Shown piece after piece: positions 1 to 8,985 of a DNA stretch of 64,000 nt. This DNA is from Ammoniphilus oxalaticus (GTDB lineage Bacteria > Bacillota > Bacilli > Aneurinibacillales > RAOX-1), in the NCBI RefSeq assembly GCF_003609605.1, contig NZ_MCHY01000006.1:496001-560000 (forward strand). Reading direction: 5' to 3'. A model generated the notes under the pieces. It was given only the letters and a program-made list of their open reading frames with translations. It was not told the DNA's origin and searched no databases. Made by a program: the position numbers and the translations under genes. The stretch's first letter is position 1, and each line of letters begins with the position of its first letter.

Positions 1-260
1 GTGGAAAAGTCGAATACTTTTCCAATCGCGTTCGTATGGGCGGGACGAATGAAATAAGCCTCATCAAAAATAGACATTCCTTCACGCGGATCTCCGTCCC
101 AAATATCAACCGCCCATTCACCGGAAGCAAACTTTTCAGTTAGCGCGGTGACACTGATCGATTCAAAATCCGAAGGCAGGGCAGAACCCGCATAATATTT
201 ACAGCAGGCCCCTTGGCAAGTTGCGCACAACTGTTCATCCGTATAGTTTACTTTCGACAC
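1..260 (-). CDS. YkgJ-family cysteine cluster protein (3' end outside window)
   Basis: The N-terminal 86 or so residues are visible; the rest runs off the window. Close to the N terminus is a dense cysteine cluster, CATCQGACCKYY, typical of YkgJ/UPF0153-type proteins thought to bind zinc or an iron-sulfur centre. The biochemical role is unknown. The start is taken as GTG at 260, six bases after AGAGGG. The in-frame ATG at 266 directly abuts that ribosome binding site and is unlikely to be used. Confidence 0.75.
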   Translation of the reverse strand, partial: MSKVNYTDEQLCATCQGACCKYYAGSALPSDFESISVTALTEKFASGEWAVDIWDGDPREGMSIFDEAYFIRPAHTNAIGKVFDFS

Positions 261-730
261 AATCATCCCTCTTTTCAGATGAAATATCTCCCTGAATTCG
301 CTCCTTACTATTATTGTAACCGATAGTAAAGGTATTCTAAATGACGATAACTTAACAAATTTTGAACAAATATTAAAAACGCTACGGAATATATTGAATA
401 TTATAACACCTTTAAATAAGTGAGGGAAAGGCAATGGCTGAACAATGATTTGGAAGCAGTTGGATGATATGGTTTTTGATGTGGTTATGTTAAAATATAA
501 TTAATTTGCTTATAAAGATCATTGAAGCGTAAATTAATCAAAGGGTACTGAAGAGTCAGAAAACTGTTGCAAATGGCGAGTAGTTTCGATAATATAAAAA
601 AAAGTAGATGATGAAATGCCCTTTATCAAAGGAGATCTCCGATCCAATTGAAAATGTTACGATTTGTCTAGAGATATGATTTGTCAAAAGGTAGGGATGA
701 TTACCTTCTAGTTAAGGGGGATGGAAACAG
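261..730. other. intergenic stretch without a recognised gene
   Basis: AT-rich sequence between the divergent YkgJ-like gene and the next plus-strand gene. I see no coding frame of convincing composition, no structured RNA and no strong terminator. Promoters for both flanking genes presumably lie here. Confidence 0.4.
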
Positions 731-1129
731 ATGAATACATTGACACATGAGATTTATAATGAATTGCGATGGTTTGTAGGCCGACAAGTCGGTTTGATGA
801 CGATTTTGTCCACTGAAAATGATTATGAATATTACCATGAAGGCAGGATGCAATTGGAGTTACGTAAAATTAAAGGGTTTGGAGAAGTCGTTGATATTCT
901 TCTAGCAAAGGATGAGGGCAGCAAAGGAGCTACTTTTGAGTCCAAACAATTGCGAGAGTATATGTTAGATAATCGTGAGGTGGAAGACCATCTCGTTAAA
1001 ACGTTAACGATCTATTTAAAAGATGGATCAATGTTCAGTTTAACGGCTAAGTACGTGGTCGATGACCAGCATACTGATATTACAATATCAGATGAATACG
1101 CGCGTTTTTTATTTAATTTAATTGGATAA
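731..1129 (+). CDS. hypothetical protein, 132 aa
   Basis: No family recognised. The product is soluble, acidic and mixed alpha/beta, with no signal peptide or membrane segment. A GGGGG ribosome binding site lies ten bases before the ATG, and a clean intrinsic terminator follows the stop, so this is a monocistronic gene. The reading frame is intact. Confidence 0.65.
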   Translation: MNTLTHEIYNELRWFVGRQVGLMTILSTENDYEYYHEGRMQLELRKIKGFGEVVDILLAKDEGSKGATFESKQLREYMLDNREVEDHLVKTLTIYLKDGSMFSLTAKYVVDDQHTDITISDEYARFLFNLIG

Positions 1130-1143
1130 CGGAGAATGTGATA

Positions 1144-1172
1144 AGGAGCCGCGACAATGGCTCCTTTTTTTC
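1144..1172 (+). terminator. intrinsic terminator after the 132-aa gene
   Basis: Seven-pair stem AGGAGCC/GGCTCCT with an eight-base loop, followed by a run of T. Confidence 0.85.
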
Positions 1173-1281
1173 CTTGACATCGATTTTTACATAGACTAGC
1201 TTGCTTATTTTCGCTATACAAGTTTGCCATCTTTGTTATAATGTTGAGCATATTAAATTTATAGGATAGGGGTTGGCGCGC

Positions 1282-1554
1282 ATGTTATACGTAGCAATGT
1301 TACCGATTATTGATGAACAATTGAATGCAAAGGTTCGTCCTGCTCATCTTGCATATTTAGATGATCTTTACAAACAAGGAAAAGTCTTATCAGCAGGTCC
1401 ATTTACAGATAAAAAAGGCGGCATGGTTATTTACCGCGCTCATTCGTTTGAAGAGGCGAAAGCGTTAGCTGAAGCAGACCCTGTGATTGTTGAAAAAGCC
1501 CGTACACTGGAATTACGCGAGTGGAATTCTTTGCCGTTCCCGCTCGGTGAATAA
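1282..1554 (+). CDS. YciI family protein
   Basis: A 90-aa YCII-domain protein with a dimeric ferredoxin-like alpha/beta-barrel fold. Visible hallmarks are an N-terminal beta strand, the RPAHLAYLDDL helix, GKVLSAGPF, a short strand, then AKALAEADP and a final strand. The family is related to muconolactone isomerase-like folds, but the substrate is generally unknown. ATG at 1282 is preferred over the upstream TTG at 1273, because AGGATAGGGG sits nine bases before the ATG and directly abuts the TTG. It lies just upstream of the UGA-interrupted HesB-like gene. Confidence 0.85.
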   Translation: MLYVAMLPIIDEQLNAKVRPAHLAYLDDLYKQGKVLSAGPFTDKKGGMVIYRAHSFEEAKALAEADPVIVEKARTLELREWNSLPFPLGE

Positions 1555-1579
1555 AGATGAATGAGGTGATTCACAAACG

Positions 1580-1849
1580 ATGGTGATTACAGATGATGCT
1601 TGTCTGTTTATCCAGCAATTAATGAACAAGTTAAGTCGTGACGGCGTTCGAATCGGCTACAATGAAAAAAGTAGTTGAGGTTTATCCGCCTTTCGCTTGA
1701 CTCTGGATGAGATCAAAGAAGGAGACATTGTAATAAAAGTCAATGGGCTAACGGTCGTTTATGGGGAAGAGGCCGCCGCGCATATCCATCGTTTACATAT
1801 TTCGTATGTTAATGGTAGGCTTGAACTGAGAGATGCGGGAGGTCTTTGA
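1580..1849 (+). CDS. HesB/IscA-like protein with in-frame UGA, candidate selenoprotein
   Basis: This 90-codon frame has a good ribosome binding site (GAGGTGAT, eight bases before ATG 1580) and exactly one interruption, TGA at 1676-1678 (codon 33). Read through, it gives VRIGYNEKSS-U-GLSAFRLTLDE, then KEGDIVIKVNGLTVVYGEEA and YVNGRLELRD. This is the compact HesB/A-type Fe-S protein layout, with the UGA where the conserved cysteine before the G-x-x-(F/Y)-L-L-DE segment is expected. HesB-related selenoproteins with Sec at that Cys are a described family. A SECIS-like hairpin sits 25 bases downstream of the UGA. The rest of the frame and its start signals are undamaged, which favours recoding over decay. 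A nonsense mutation of TGC or TGT remains possible. Confidence 0.6.
1696..1718 (+). promoter_or_regulatory. SECIS-like hairpin downstream of UGA
   Basis: Pairs are C1696-G1718, TTGA 1697-1700 with TCAA 1713-1716, and CTC 1701-1703 with GAG 1709-1711, with single-base bulges A1712 and A1717. The apical loop is TGGAT (1704-1708). A bacterial SECIS usually has a short loop with G in its first two positions, about 16-37 bases after UGA. Here the loop has G at position 2 and begins 25 bases after UGA 1678. Folding was done by eye. Confidence 0.45.
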
Positions 1850-1947
1850 TCGTTGGACGGGCGCCCTCCCCGTAACGGGTTCTCCCGCCAATCACTTTCG
1901 GTTATAATATAATGAGAAATTAAAACAAGTGAGGCGAGTAAATAAAC

Positions 1948-2406
1948 ATGAATAAATTTACAGAAGCAATCGCCGTGACAAGCCCGAATCATCCAGCTTC
2001 TATTTTCTTTTCGCAGGATTTAAAGCTGTCCATGCGTTACACATATAACGATCTCATTCGGATGGAAAAATGGGTGACAAAGCGCTACCCAACTCCGACA
2101 GAGATTCCCAAGGATGAACATTATAATATTATGGCTTTGGGCTTGTATCTCGGCCAAGTGTTGGTTCACAGTTTTGCTGGAGCTTTTTGGGAGTATGAGG
2201 ATATTGAAAATCCATTTGATGCTCGTGTCATCATTCCGATTGAAGGGGAGGAAGCTCCTTTGCAATTAGATCCTTTTACATGTGTGTTTATGTACATCGT
2301 TGAGAATCGAAAAGAATACTCAATGATCGAATGGTATAGCGCGATTCGTTCCATTTACGAAGGTAAGGAGCCGCGAAGTAAGGGATCCAAAAAAATGATT
2401 CATTGA
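1948..2406 (+). CDS. hypothetical protein, 152 aa
   Basis: No family recognised. The product is soluble with many aromatic residues: a helix around KLSMRYTYNDLIRMEKWV, then YNIMALGLYLGQVLVHSFAGAFWEY, then an acidic strand segment. The pattern resembles small Bacillales proteins with a helical body that places a buried G-x-x-L-G-x-V-L helix. GTGAGGCGAG upstream serves as ribosome binding site, and a strong terminator follows. Confidence 0.65.
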   Translation: MNKFTEAIAVTSPNHPASIFFSQDLKLSMRYTYNDLIRMEKWVTKRYPTPTEIPKDEHYNIMALGLYLGQVLVHSFAGAFWEYEDIENPFDARVIIPIEGEEAPLQLDPFTCVFMYIVENRKEYSMIEWYSAIRSIYEGKEPRSKGSKKMIH

Positions 2407-2424
2407 ACTGCTAGATCAAAAAGG

Positions 2425-2447
2425 GACTGCTTCGGCAGTCTTTTTTG
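2425..2447 (+). terminator. intrinsic terminator
   Basis: GACTGC/GCAGTC stem with a TTCG tetraloop and six T after it. Confidence 0.9.
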
Positions 2448-2607
2448 TTAAGTCAAGAATTAAACTCAATCTTACCTGGTTCAAGACTTGACGATGTTAT
2501 AAGAGCGCTATACGATAATTAATATTTAGGTCTCTTGTGGCTGTTCGGGCGCAAGAGAATGAATGCGGTTACAATTCGTGATGATCTCAAAAGGGGGAGA
2601 ATCTATA

Positions 2608-3882
2608 ATGAAGCAACAGTTTATCGATGAGATAAAAAAGCGGGCGAAACCACTACATACGAATGATGACTTGGATGCAATAGTGGAAGCGATTGGCGAT
2701 ACGCGAATTGTGTTACTAGGCGAAGCAACCCACGGCACCGCAGAATTTTATAATTTGCGGACCGAGCTAACGAAAAAACTAATTACAGAGAAAGGCTTTA
2801 CGACGCTTTCGATTTCAGGGAACTGGGTCCCTTTTTATGAAGTGACGCGTTATATTAAAGGGCATGCGCACCAAAACGGGGATTTAGCCGCTTTACTTCC
2901 CGAATGGTTCAATGAGTTTCCAACTTGGACAAGAGCCAATGAGGAAATGATTCCGCTTTTTGAATGGTTACGAGAATACAATCAAGGGTTGCCAGAAGCG
3001 GAAAAGATCGGATTTTACGGGGATGACCTCAAAAGCTTGTGGCTGTCATTGGATGAAGTCATTCAGTCTACGGAGCGACTTGGATCGCCAGAATTAGTAG
3101 ATCTGGCCCGTAAGATTCAAGCGGGATTGGCGACGAGTCAGGAAAACCCGCAGGTTTATGGATTGAATGCGATCTTCTTCAATCAATCGTGTGAGGCCAT
3201 GGTGACCGAACTCCACCAGAAATTAGCAGAAGCGCGGGGAGGGTATAAACAAAACCCGTCCGATGACGAGTTAGCCGATGAAATCAACGCTCTTGTGCTA
3301 CGCAACTCAGAACACTATTGGCGATCAATGGCGATGGGTGGACCTGACAATTGGAATATTCGGGCCCGTCATATGGTCCAAGTGATCAATCGATTGATCG
3401 AACGTCAAGGGGAAAATGGAAAGATTATCGTGTGGGGTCATAACACGCACATGGGCGATGCGCGCGCAACGGAAGGGATGCCAGCCGAAGGGTTTGTGAA
3501 TGTCGCTCAGCTAATGCGAGAACATTGGGGTGACGACAATGTTTATGCAGTTGGTTTTTCTACGAATACAGGAAAAGTAATTTCCGCGAAAGATTGGAAT
3601 CATCCTTTTGAGGAAGTGGAAGTACGGGCGGCTCATTCGGGTAGCTGGGATGCCTTGCTTCACGAGGCGGGGGCAGAGGATAAGATTTTAATCTTCGGTA
3701 AAGATGAACCGATTTTCTCGACACCGCTACCGCAACGGGCGATTGGCGTCGTTTATCATCCCGATCACCAGGCCGAATATCAGACCTACGTGGCCTCGCG
3801 GTTGTCTGATCGATATAATGCGTTGATCTACGTCGACCATACGCATGCGGTCAAACCATTATTACCGAAGGGCCTGAACTAA
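2608..3882 (+). CDS. erythromycin esterase family protein
   Basis: The 424-aa product matches the erythromycin-esterase fold (PF05139). It has VLLGEATHGTAEFY at residues 35-48, carrying the Glu/His pair of the active site, and a later GHNTHMGDARAT segment with the second catalytic-region histidine. Family members hydrolyse macrolide lactones (EreA/EreB/EreC), but most chromosomal Bacillales homologues have no proven substrate, so resistance should not be assumed. Start is ATG 2608 after AAGGGGGAG; the frame is open further upstream to 2563 without a ribosome binding site. It is a monocistronic gene bounded by terminators. Confidence 0.85.
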   Translation: MKQQFIDEIKKRAKPLHTNDDLDAIVEAIGDTRIVLLGEATHGTAEFYNLRTELTKKLITEKGFTTLSISGNWVPFYEVTRYIKGHAHQNGDLAALLPEWFNEFPTWTRANEEMIPLFEWLREYNQGLPEAEKIGFYGDDLKSLWLSLDEVIQSTERLGSPELVDLARKIQAGLATSQENPQVYGLNAIFFNQSCEAMVTELHQKLAEARGGYKQNPSDDELADEINALVLRNSEHYWRSMAMGGPDNWNIRARHMVQVINRLIERQGENGKIIVWGHNTHMGDARATEGMPAEGFVNVAQLMREHWGDDNVYAVGFSTNTGKVISAKDWNHPFEEVEVRAAHSGSWDALLHEAGAEDKILIFGKDEPIFSTPLPQRAIGVVYHPDHQAEYQTYVASRLSDRYNALIYVDHTHAVKPLLPKGLN

Positions 3883-3909
3883 AATTTTCAAAAAAGGGTT
3901 GTCGGGAAA

Positions 3910-3948
3910 GTCAGGACAGGAGTTGACTTATCCTGACGCCTTTTTTTA
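3910..3948 (+). terminator. intrinsic terminator
   Basis: GTCAGGA/TCCTGAC stem with a 14-base loop, followed by a T-rich tract. Confidence 0.75.
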
Positions 3949-4092
3949 TTTTTTTAATTACCGCATATTGACGTAATTCTGCCTTGTCAATCCATTAAAT
4001 TTGTTAGGTAAATCTACCTATTTAAAAGCGGAAACTGGGGAAAGATAAACTTGTTTTCTTTTTTAGACGTTCCAGACGAAGGAGAGATGAAG

Positions 4093-4653
4093 ATGAGCAA
4101 GATTATTCATGCGTGGTCTATCCTAGATAAACTCTACTTTAGATGCAGTCGATTAGAATTTGTTGATGAACAACGCGATAACATTTTCCGAGTACGTCTG
4201 CTCACGTATCGGGGACCCAGTCTATCCTTCGAAGATGGAACGACGATTCAATCCTCGGATCTTCTCCTAAAAATTCATTTACATAATTATCGGCTCATGA
4301 AAGAAATGGAATCCATTGACCATGACATCAAACGCGCTCTTTATGTTTATCAACGTGTCAAACAGTCTCTGCCGGGCTTGGCTCATTTTTTTGTCAATCA
4401 TCCCCAATGTGATGACATCAAAGCGTTATTAGGCATCACGGTCTTAAACCGAGGCGTCAAGCCTTTAGGCTTTCAAGTCAGCAAGATTAGCAACCCCGCT
4501 TATAGGACATTAAAAGGATGGTTCCAATTGCCAATGATGATGTTACTCCAACCACATAAAAGGCTGACCCTTTTGAAAAAAGGCCCGCTCGCTCCAAATT
4601 ATTTGATGATGACGAAGGAACAGTTAGTCAATCGGTACTTTAAAGTAAAGTAA
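4093..4653 (+). CDS. YkoP-like protein
   Basis: The 186-aa protein resembles Bacillus YkoP: ILDKLYFRCSRLEFV, then DNIFRVRLLTYRGPSL, LKIHLHNYRL, and a C-terminal LMMTKEQLVNRY. In other genomes this domain is stand-alone or fused to polysaccharide deacetylases; its own function is unknown. ATG 4093 follows AAGGAGAG by six bases, so the earlier TTG (4051) and ATG (4087) are less likely starts. No membrane segment or signal peptide is obvious. Confidence 0.7.
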   Translation: MSKIIHAWSILDKLYFRCSRLEFVDEQRDNIFRVRLLTYRGPSLSFEDGTTIQSSDLLLKIHLHNYRLMKEMESIDHDIKRALYVYQRVKQSLPGLAHFFVNHPQCDDIKALLGITVLNRGVKPLGFQVSKISNPAYRTLKGWFQLPMMMLLQPHKRLTLLKKGPLAPNYLMMTKEQLVNRYFKVK

Positions 4654-4830
4654 AGTTATAAAATAAAAATAATTGTTATGTTAAGAGGCTTATGCTAATA
4701 TTTCTAGTGGGTAACTTAACTGAAAATAGAAAAATTATATGAAGTGAACGAAGGAGCGCATGGTTGGAATACAAATGCGCGACTCAGGGAGAATAATTGG
4801 GTGTTGGCAGGCCGACATCTAGCGGAATAG

Positions 4831-4863
4831 AAAAAAACCTCCATCTAGATCGGTTGATGGAGG
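4831..4863 (-). terminator. terminator of the Usp gene
   Basis: On the minus strand, CCTCCATC/GATGGAGG stem followed by seven T. Confidence 0.9.
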
Positions 4864-4867
4864 GACG

Positions 4868-5548
4868 TTATAAGTAGTCATCTTTGTCATCCATGTCAAC
4901 GTGCGTGAGGTCTGTCACGATGTCTTCGTTTACTTGGACTTGCAATGTTTCTCTGCCGGTTAAAAATTTAAAAATACCGTTGTTGAAGTCAGTTCCGAAC
5001 TCTTTAAAGAAAATGCCTTCGTATACGACGTTTTTTGTATGTTTAAAGACAAGATGATAATGTTGCTCCTCTTCGACAAGATAAGCGCGAACACCTTTTT
5101 GATAACGCTTGTCAGGATTCTTTAAATAACGGGCCACCGAAATAATATGAAGATCAACAAAAGGGATTTCCCGCAGCAATGCGTTGATAATTGAACCTCT
5201 GGCGATTTGTTCCCAACGACTCTGCGCGGTTTGCCCAAGAATGATTTGGGTAATATTTTTTTCCCTCGCAACTTCTGCAATCACTTTCGAAATTGGTCTT
5301 TTTTCATTGTCCTTAATAATAAAGGCATCGGCGCTATGCTTTTTAGCCAGTTGTTTCCATCGTGTAATATAATTCGTTTTCTCCGCGTCTAAATCATCAA
5401 ATGGATTCGGATCGACAGTGAGGATGAATAGGGGACAATCGAGCATATTCGCAATTCTACAGCCCCGTTGAATCAGTCGTTCTCCATTTGGACCATAATA
5501 TACGCAAACAAGGATGCTTTCATCCATCCGTTCCTTCATTCTCGTCAT
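4868..5548 (-). CDS. KdpD-type universal stress protein
   Basis: The 226-aa protein has an N-terminal Usp domain of the KdpD subtype. ILVCVYYGPNGERLIQRG opens the fold, and ITQIILGQTAQSRWEQI followed by ARGSIINALL gives the G-x-x-R/S-x-W and G-S nucleotide-binding pattern. In KdpD this domain senses the cytoplasmic state; here no kinase domain follows. About 90 C-terminal residues form a separate beta-rich acidic part of unknown role. ATG 5548 follows AAGGGGTGAG. It is divergent from the mrp operon about 270 bases away, which may fit an ion-stress theme, but that is inference. Confidence 0.75.
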   Translation of the reverse strand: MTRMKERMDESILVCVYYGPNGERLIQRGCRIANMLDCPLFILTVDPNPFDDLDAEKTNYITRWKQLAKKHSADAFIIKDNEKRPISKVIAEVAREKNITQIILGQTAQSRWEQIARGSIINALLREIPFVDLHIISVARYLKNPDKRYQKGVRAYLVEEEQHYHLVFKHTKNVVYEGIFFKEFGTDFNNGIFKFLTGRETLQVQVNEDIVTDLTHVDMDDKDDYL

Positions 5549-5817
5549 ACGTTCTCACCCCTTCACTGCTATAAGATTTACCAAAAAAACGATTGACTTG
5601 CTATGAATATAACCTATGCCACATCAACAGTCAATCTTTCATTAAAACGCTCTCAAAAGCGGTCTGCTACTAGAATGGCGCTGCAATGGAATAATAATGA
5701 AAAGGCAGGGTTCAAAGCGGTCCATTCATTTCAGAACGCCTTGATTAAGTAGGTCAAAGCGCTAAAATAAGTAAAGCAAAGCATCGAGATTTGGCTCGCA
5801 AAGGAGGAGTTTTTAAT

Positions 5818-8238
5818 TTGTCTTGGTTGCATCTTATGATTTTAGTTCCATTTATATCCGCTTTATTTGTCCCTTTTATATATAATCGCTTTACCCCGAA
5901 ACTGCATATCGGTTGGATCATGCTCTTGGTTCCGCTATCGATATTTGTCTACCTGTTTCAATTTATATCCGATATTTCCAATGGATTTTCTTACCTCGAA
6001 ACTGTCCCCTGGTTGCCAGCCTACGATATCAATTTTACAACATATATAGATGGGTTAAGTTTGGTGTTTGGGTTGTTGATCGCTGGAATTGGGTCGCTCG
6101 TCATTCTTTATTCGATTTATTACTTGTCAAAAGAGCGTGAAGCGTTACATAATTTTTACATTTATTTGCTCTTATTTATGGGCGCCATGCTCGGACTTGT
6201 CTTTTCGGATAACATCTATGTGTTGTATGTGTTTTGGGAAATCACGAGCATCTCTTCCTTCTTATTAATTGCGTATTGGTATGAGCGGGAGCGATCGCGT
6301 TATGGAGCCCAAAAGTCGATGCTGATCACGATCTTTGGCGGTCTGGCGATGTTAGCGGGTTTGATTATGCTTTCCTTAATGGCGGATACAAACAGTATTC
6401 GGGAAATGGTCAATCATGCGAGTATTATTTTTGAACAATCGTTGTTTATTCCCGCCTTGATCTTGATTTTGTTAGGGGCGTTTACAAAGTCTGCCCAGTT
6501 TCCATTTAGTATTTGGTTGCCAGACGCGATGGAAGCGCCGACGCCAATCAGCGCCTACCTTCATTCAGCGACGATGGTTAAAGCGGGCATTTATTTAGTC
6601 GCTAGGTTGACGCCTGTTTTTGGGGGATCGGCAGAATGGTTTTGGATTGTATCATCGGTTGGTTTGATTACGTTGTTGTATGGTTCCGTGAACGCGGTAA
6701 GACAAACGGACCTAAAAGCTCTATTGGCCTATTCGACGATCAGTCAATTAGGATTAATTATGTGTTTGCTCGGTTTAGGATCTGTCGCTTTATTTTTCGG
6801 ACAGGCTAGCGAGTCTGCGGTGTATGCGGTCGCGATCTTTGCCGCAATTTTCCACCTCGTCAATCACTCGACATTTAAAGGGTGTTTGTTCATGGTGATC
6901 GGGATTATTGACCATGAGACGGGAACGCGCGATATTCGTCATTTGGGCGGGTTGATGGGACTCATGCCTGTTTCGTTTACATTGACGATCATCGGTAGCT
7001 TTGCGATGGCGGGATTACCGCCGTTCAATGGTTTTTTGAGTAAAGAGATGTTTTTCACCGCGGTCTTAAACGCTTCAGAGATGACAGAGTTTAAAATCGG
7101 GTGGTTTGGCGCGATACTGCCTTTCCTTGCGTGGATTGCCAGCGTGTTTACATTCATTTATTGTATGGTCCTTGTATTCCGCACGTTTAGAGGAAAGGTT
7201 AGACCGGGCAGACTCGATAAAAAGGTACAAGAGGCTCCAGCGGGGATGTTAATTTCTCCGATTATTTTAGCGGCATTCGTCATTATTATTTTCTTTATTC
7301 CGAATGTATTCGCTCATTATTTGTTTATACCGGCTTCACTTGGCGTCCTTCCTTCCTTTGCCGGAACAGGAAATCTAGATATTCGTATCTCAGCCTGGCA
7401 CAGTTGGTTGACTCCTGAATTGTGGATGACAATTGGCGTGATCGTGTTGGGGACTTTACTCTACCTGACATTGAGAAGATGGGTTCGTTTATACTTTTTG
7501 TATCCGCAAGTGATCACGTTTAATAACTTGTATGATTTTGGAATTGCGATTACGCAAGATGTGTCAAGGTGGATCACGAATCGGTATATGACGGGATTTA
7601 TTCGGGATTATCTTGTCTATATTTTTACTTTTCTTGTGATCATTGTTGGCGGGGGATTTTGGTTATTTAACGGGTTTTCATTCGATTCGTCGCAAGACGC
7701 GCCGATTACCTTTTATGAAGTCGGCATCGTGCTGGGGATGGTCGCGACCGCGTTGACCGTGTTGTTTTCAAACTCGAGACTCACTTCGATTATCGCGGTG
7801 GGCGGCTTAGGTTTTCTGATAGCTTTCTTCTTCGTGCTATTTCAGGCGCCCGATTTGGCTCTGACACAGCTTGTTGTGGAGACGATTACGACGGCGTTGT
7901 TCTTGCTCTGTTTTTATCATTTGCCTAAATTACGCAAGGAAATAAGCCGCGTCCCGTTTAAAATTGGGAATGCGATTGTGGCTCTTGCGGGGGGCGCTGT
8001 GTTCACCCTTGTGGCGTTATCAGCGAATGGACACCGTGTGTTTGATTCGATTTCAGGCTATTACAAGGATTCTTTTCCGCTTGCAGGCGCCAAAAACATG
8101 GTCAATGCGATTCTCGTAGATTTTCGGGGAGTGGATACAATGTTGGAAATCCTCGTTTTAACGATCGCGGGGATGGGGGTTTACACATTAATTAAACTAC
8201 GCTTGGCTGGGGGGGATAAAAATGAAGGAACCGAATGA
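5818..8238 (+). CDS. mrpA: Na+/H+ antiporter subunit A
   Basis: Large membrane subunit (806 aa, the usual MrpA size) of the multisubunit cation/proton antiporter. The NuoL-like proton channel region is shown by GAFTKSAQFPFSIWLPDAMEAPTP and SAYLHSATMVKAG. The C-terminal MrpB-like/DUF4040 segment includes FQAPDLALTQLVVETITTALF. The complex exchanges cytoplasmic Na+ for protons in alkaline or saline conditions. Start is TTG 5818, eight bases after AAAGGAGGAG; the upstream TTG 5791 lies before that site. It is the first gene of a seven-gene operon and overlaps mrpB by 17 bases. Confidence 0.95.
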   Translation: MSWLHLMILVPFISALFVPFIYNRFTPKLHIGWIMLLVPLSIFVYLFQFISDISNGFSYLETVPWLPAYDINFTTYIDGLSLVFGLLIAGIGSLVILYSIYYLSKEREALHNFYIYLLLFMGAMLGLVFSDNIYVLYVFWEITSISSFLLIAYWYERERSRYGAQKSMLITIFGGLAMLAGLIMLSLMADTNSIREMVNHASIIFEQSLFIPALILILLGAFTKSAQFPFSIWLPDAMEAPTPISAYLHSATMVKAGIYLVARLTPVFGGSAEWFWIVSSVGLITLLYGSVNAVRQTDLKALLAYSTISQLGLIMCLLGLGSVALFFGQASESAVYAVAIFAAIFHLVNHSTFKGCLFMVIGIIDHETGTRDIRHLGGLMGLMPVSFTLTIIGSFAMAGLPPFNGFLSKEMFFTAVLNASEMTEFKIGWFGAILPFLAWIASVFTFIYCMVLVFRTFRGKVRPGRLDKKVQEAPAGMLISPIILAAFVIIIFFIPNVFAHYLFIPASLGVLPSFAGTGNLDIRISAWHSWLTPELWMTIGVIVLGTLLYLTLRRWVRLYFLYPQVITFNNLYDFGIAITQDVSRWITNRYMTGFIRDYLVYIFTFLVIIVGGGFWLFNGFSFDSSQDAPITFYEVGIVLGMVATALTVLFSNSRLTSIIAVGGLGFLIAFFFVLFQAPDLALTQLVVETITTALFLLCFYHLPKLRKEISRVPFKIGNAIVALAGGAVFTLVALSANGHRVFDSISGYYKDSFPLAGAKNMVNAILVDFRGVDTMLEILVLTIAGMGVYTLIKLRLAGGDKNEGTE

Positions 8239-8647
8239 TGTCATTATTCGCAGTGTGACGAAAGTAGCCGTGGTGATTATCTTTACATTCGCGATCAACC
8301 TGTTTGTGTCGGGGCATCACCAACCCGGCGGCGGGTTTATTGGCGGCTTGGCTTTTACATCGGCCATCCTTCTGTTATTCCTCACATTTGATCTTGAGAC
8401 CGTGCGGAGCAAGTTTCCTGTTGATTTTAAAGTCGTGGCCGCTTCGGGCGTATTGATCGCTGTGTTGACGGGTGCCGGATCGATGATTCTCGATATGCCT
8501 TTTCTCACACAAGCGTTTGGTCACATTGATCTCCCCGTATTTGGTCAGACCGAGATTGCGACGGCTGTCCTGTTTGATGTGGGGGTCGCGCTAGCTGTAA
8601 TCGGTACGGGCCTGACTATAATCATGAGTATAGGTGATGATCGATAA
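8222..8647 (+). CDS. mrpB: Na+/H+ antiporter subunit B
   Basis: 141-aa membrane protein with about four helices and the MnhB signature FVSGHHQPGGGFIGGLAF near residues 26-44. It is a structural subunit of the Mrp complex. Translationally coupled at both ends: it overlaps mrpA by 17 bases and shares one base with mrpC. A G-rich ribosome binding site lies inside the mrpA 3' end. Confidence 0.95.
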   Translation: MKEPNDVIIRSVTKVAVVIIFTFAINLFVSGHHQPGGGFIGGLAFTSAILLLFLTFDLETVRSKFPVDFKVVAASGVLIAVLTGAGSMILDMPFLTQAFGHIDLPVFGQTEIATAVLFDVGVALAVIGTGLTIIMSIGDDR

Positions 8648-8985
8648 TGGAAACGTTGATGTCTATCTTGGTTGGCGTCTTGTTTGCGATAGGTCTTTAT
8701 TTAATCTTAACGAAAAGTTTATTGCGAATTATTTTGGGAACATCGATCGTGGGGCATGCTGTGAATCTATTGATTATGACGATGGGCGGCTTGAAAAAAG
8801 GGGGTCCGCCACTACTCGGTTTAAAAAACCAGACGTTTACGGATCCCTTGCCGCAGGCCTTGCTGTTAACCGCGATCGTGATTAATTTTGCGATTACCGC
8901 CCTGTTTATCGTGCTGTGCTATCGGGCTTACATCGTATTGGGCACGGATGATACCGAGCAATTGAGAGGAAATGAACATGAATAA
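8647..8985 (+). CDS. mrpC: Na+/H+ antiporter subunit C
   Basis: 112-aa NuoK-like subunit with three helices. IIL-GTSIVGHAVNLLIM and DPLPQALLLTAIVINFA are the typical MrpC/NuoK blocks. TAATG couples its start to the mrpB stop, and its 3' end overlaps mrpD by eight bases. Confidence 0.95.
   Translation: METLMSILVGVLFAIGLYLILTKSLLRIILGTSIVGHAVNLLIMTMGGLKKGGPPLLGLKNQTFTDPLPQALLLTAIVINFAITALFIVLCYRAYIVLGTDDTEQLRGNEHE

Noticed and set aside
1555-1855. HesB-like region as plain non-coding DNA
   Set aside because: Both parts around the UGA are in one frame, with family-typical sequence and a ribosome binding site, so it is a gene, either recoded or recently broken.
2608-3882. calling the erythromycin-esterase-like gene a resistance gene
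   Set aside because: Only the fold and catalytic motifs are visible; chromosomal homologues often have no macrolide activity.
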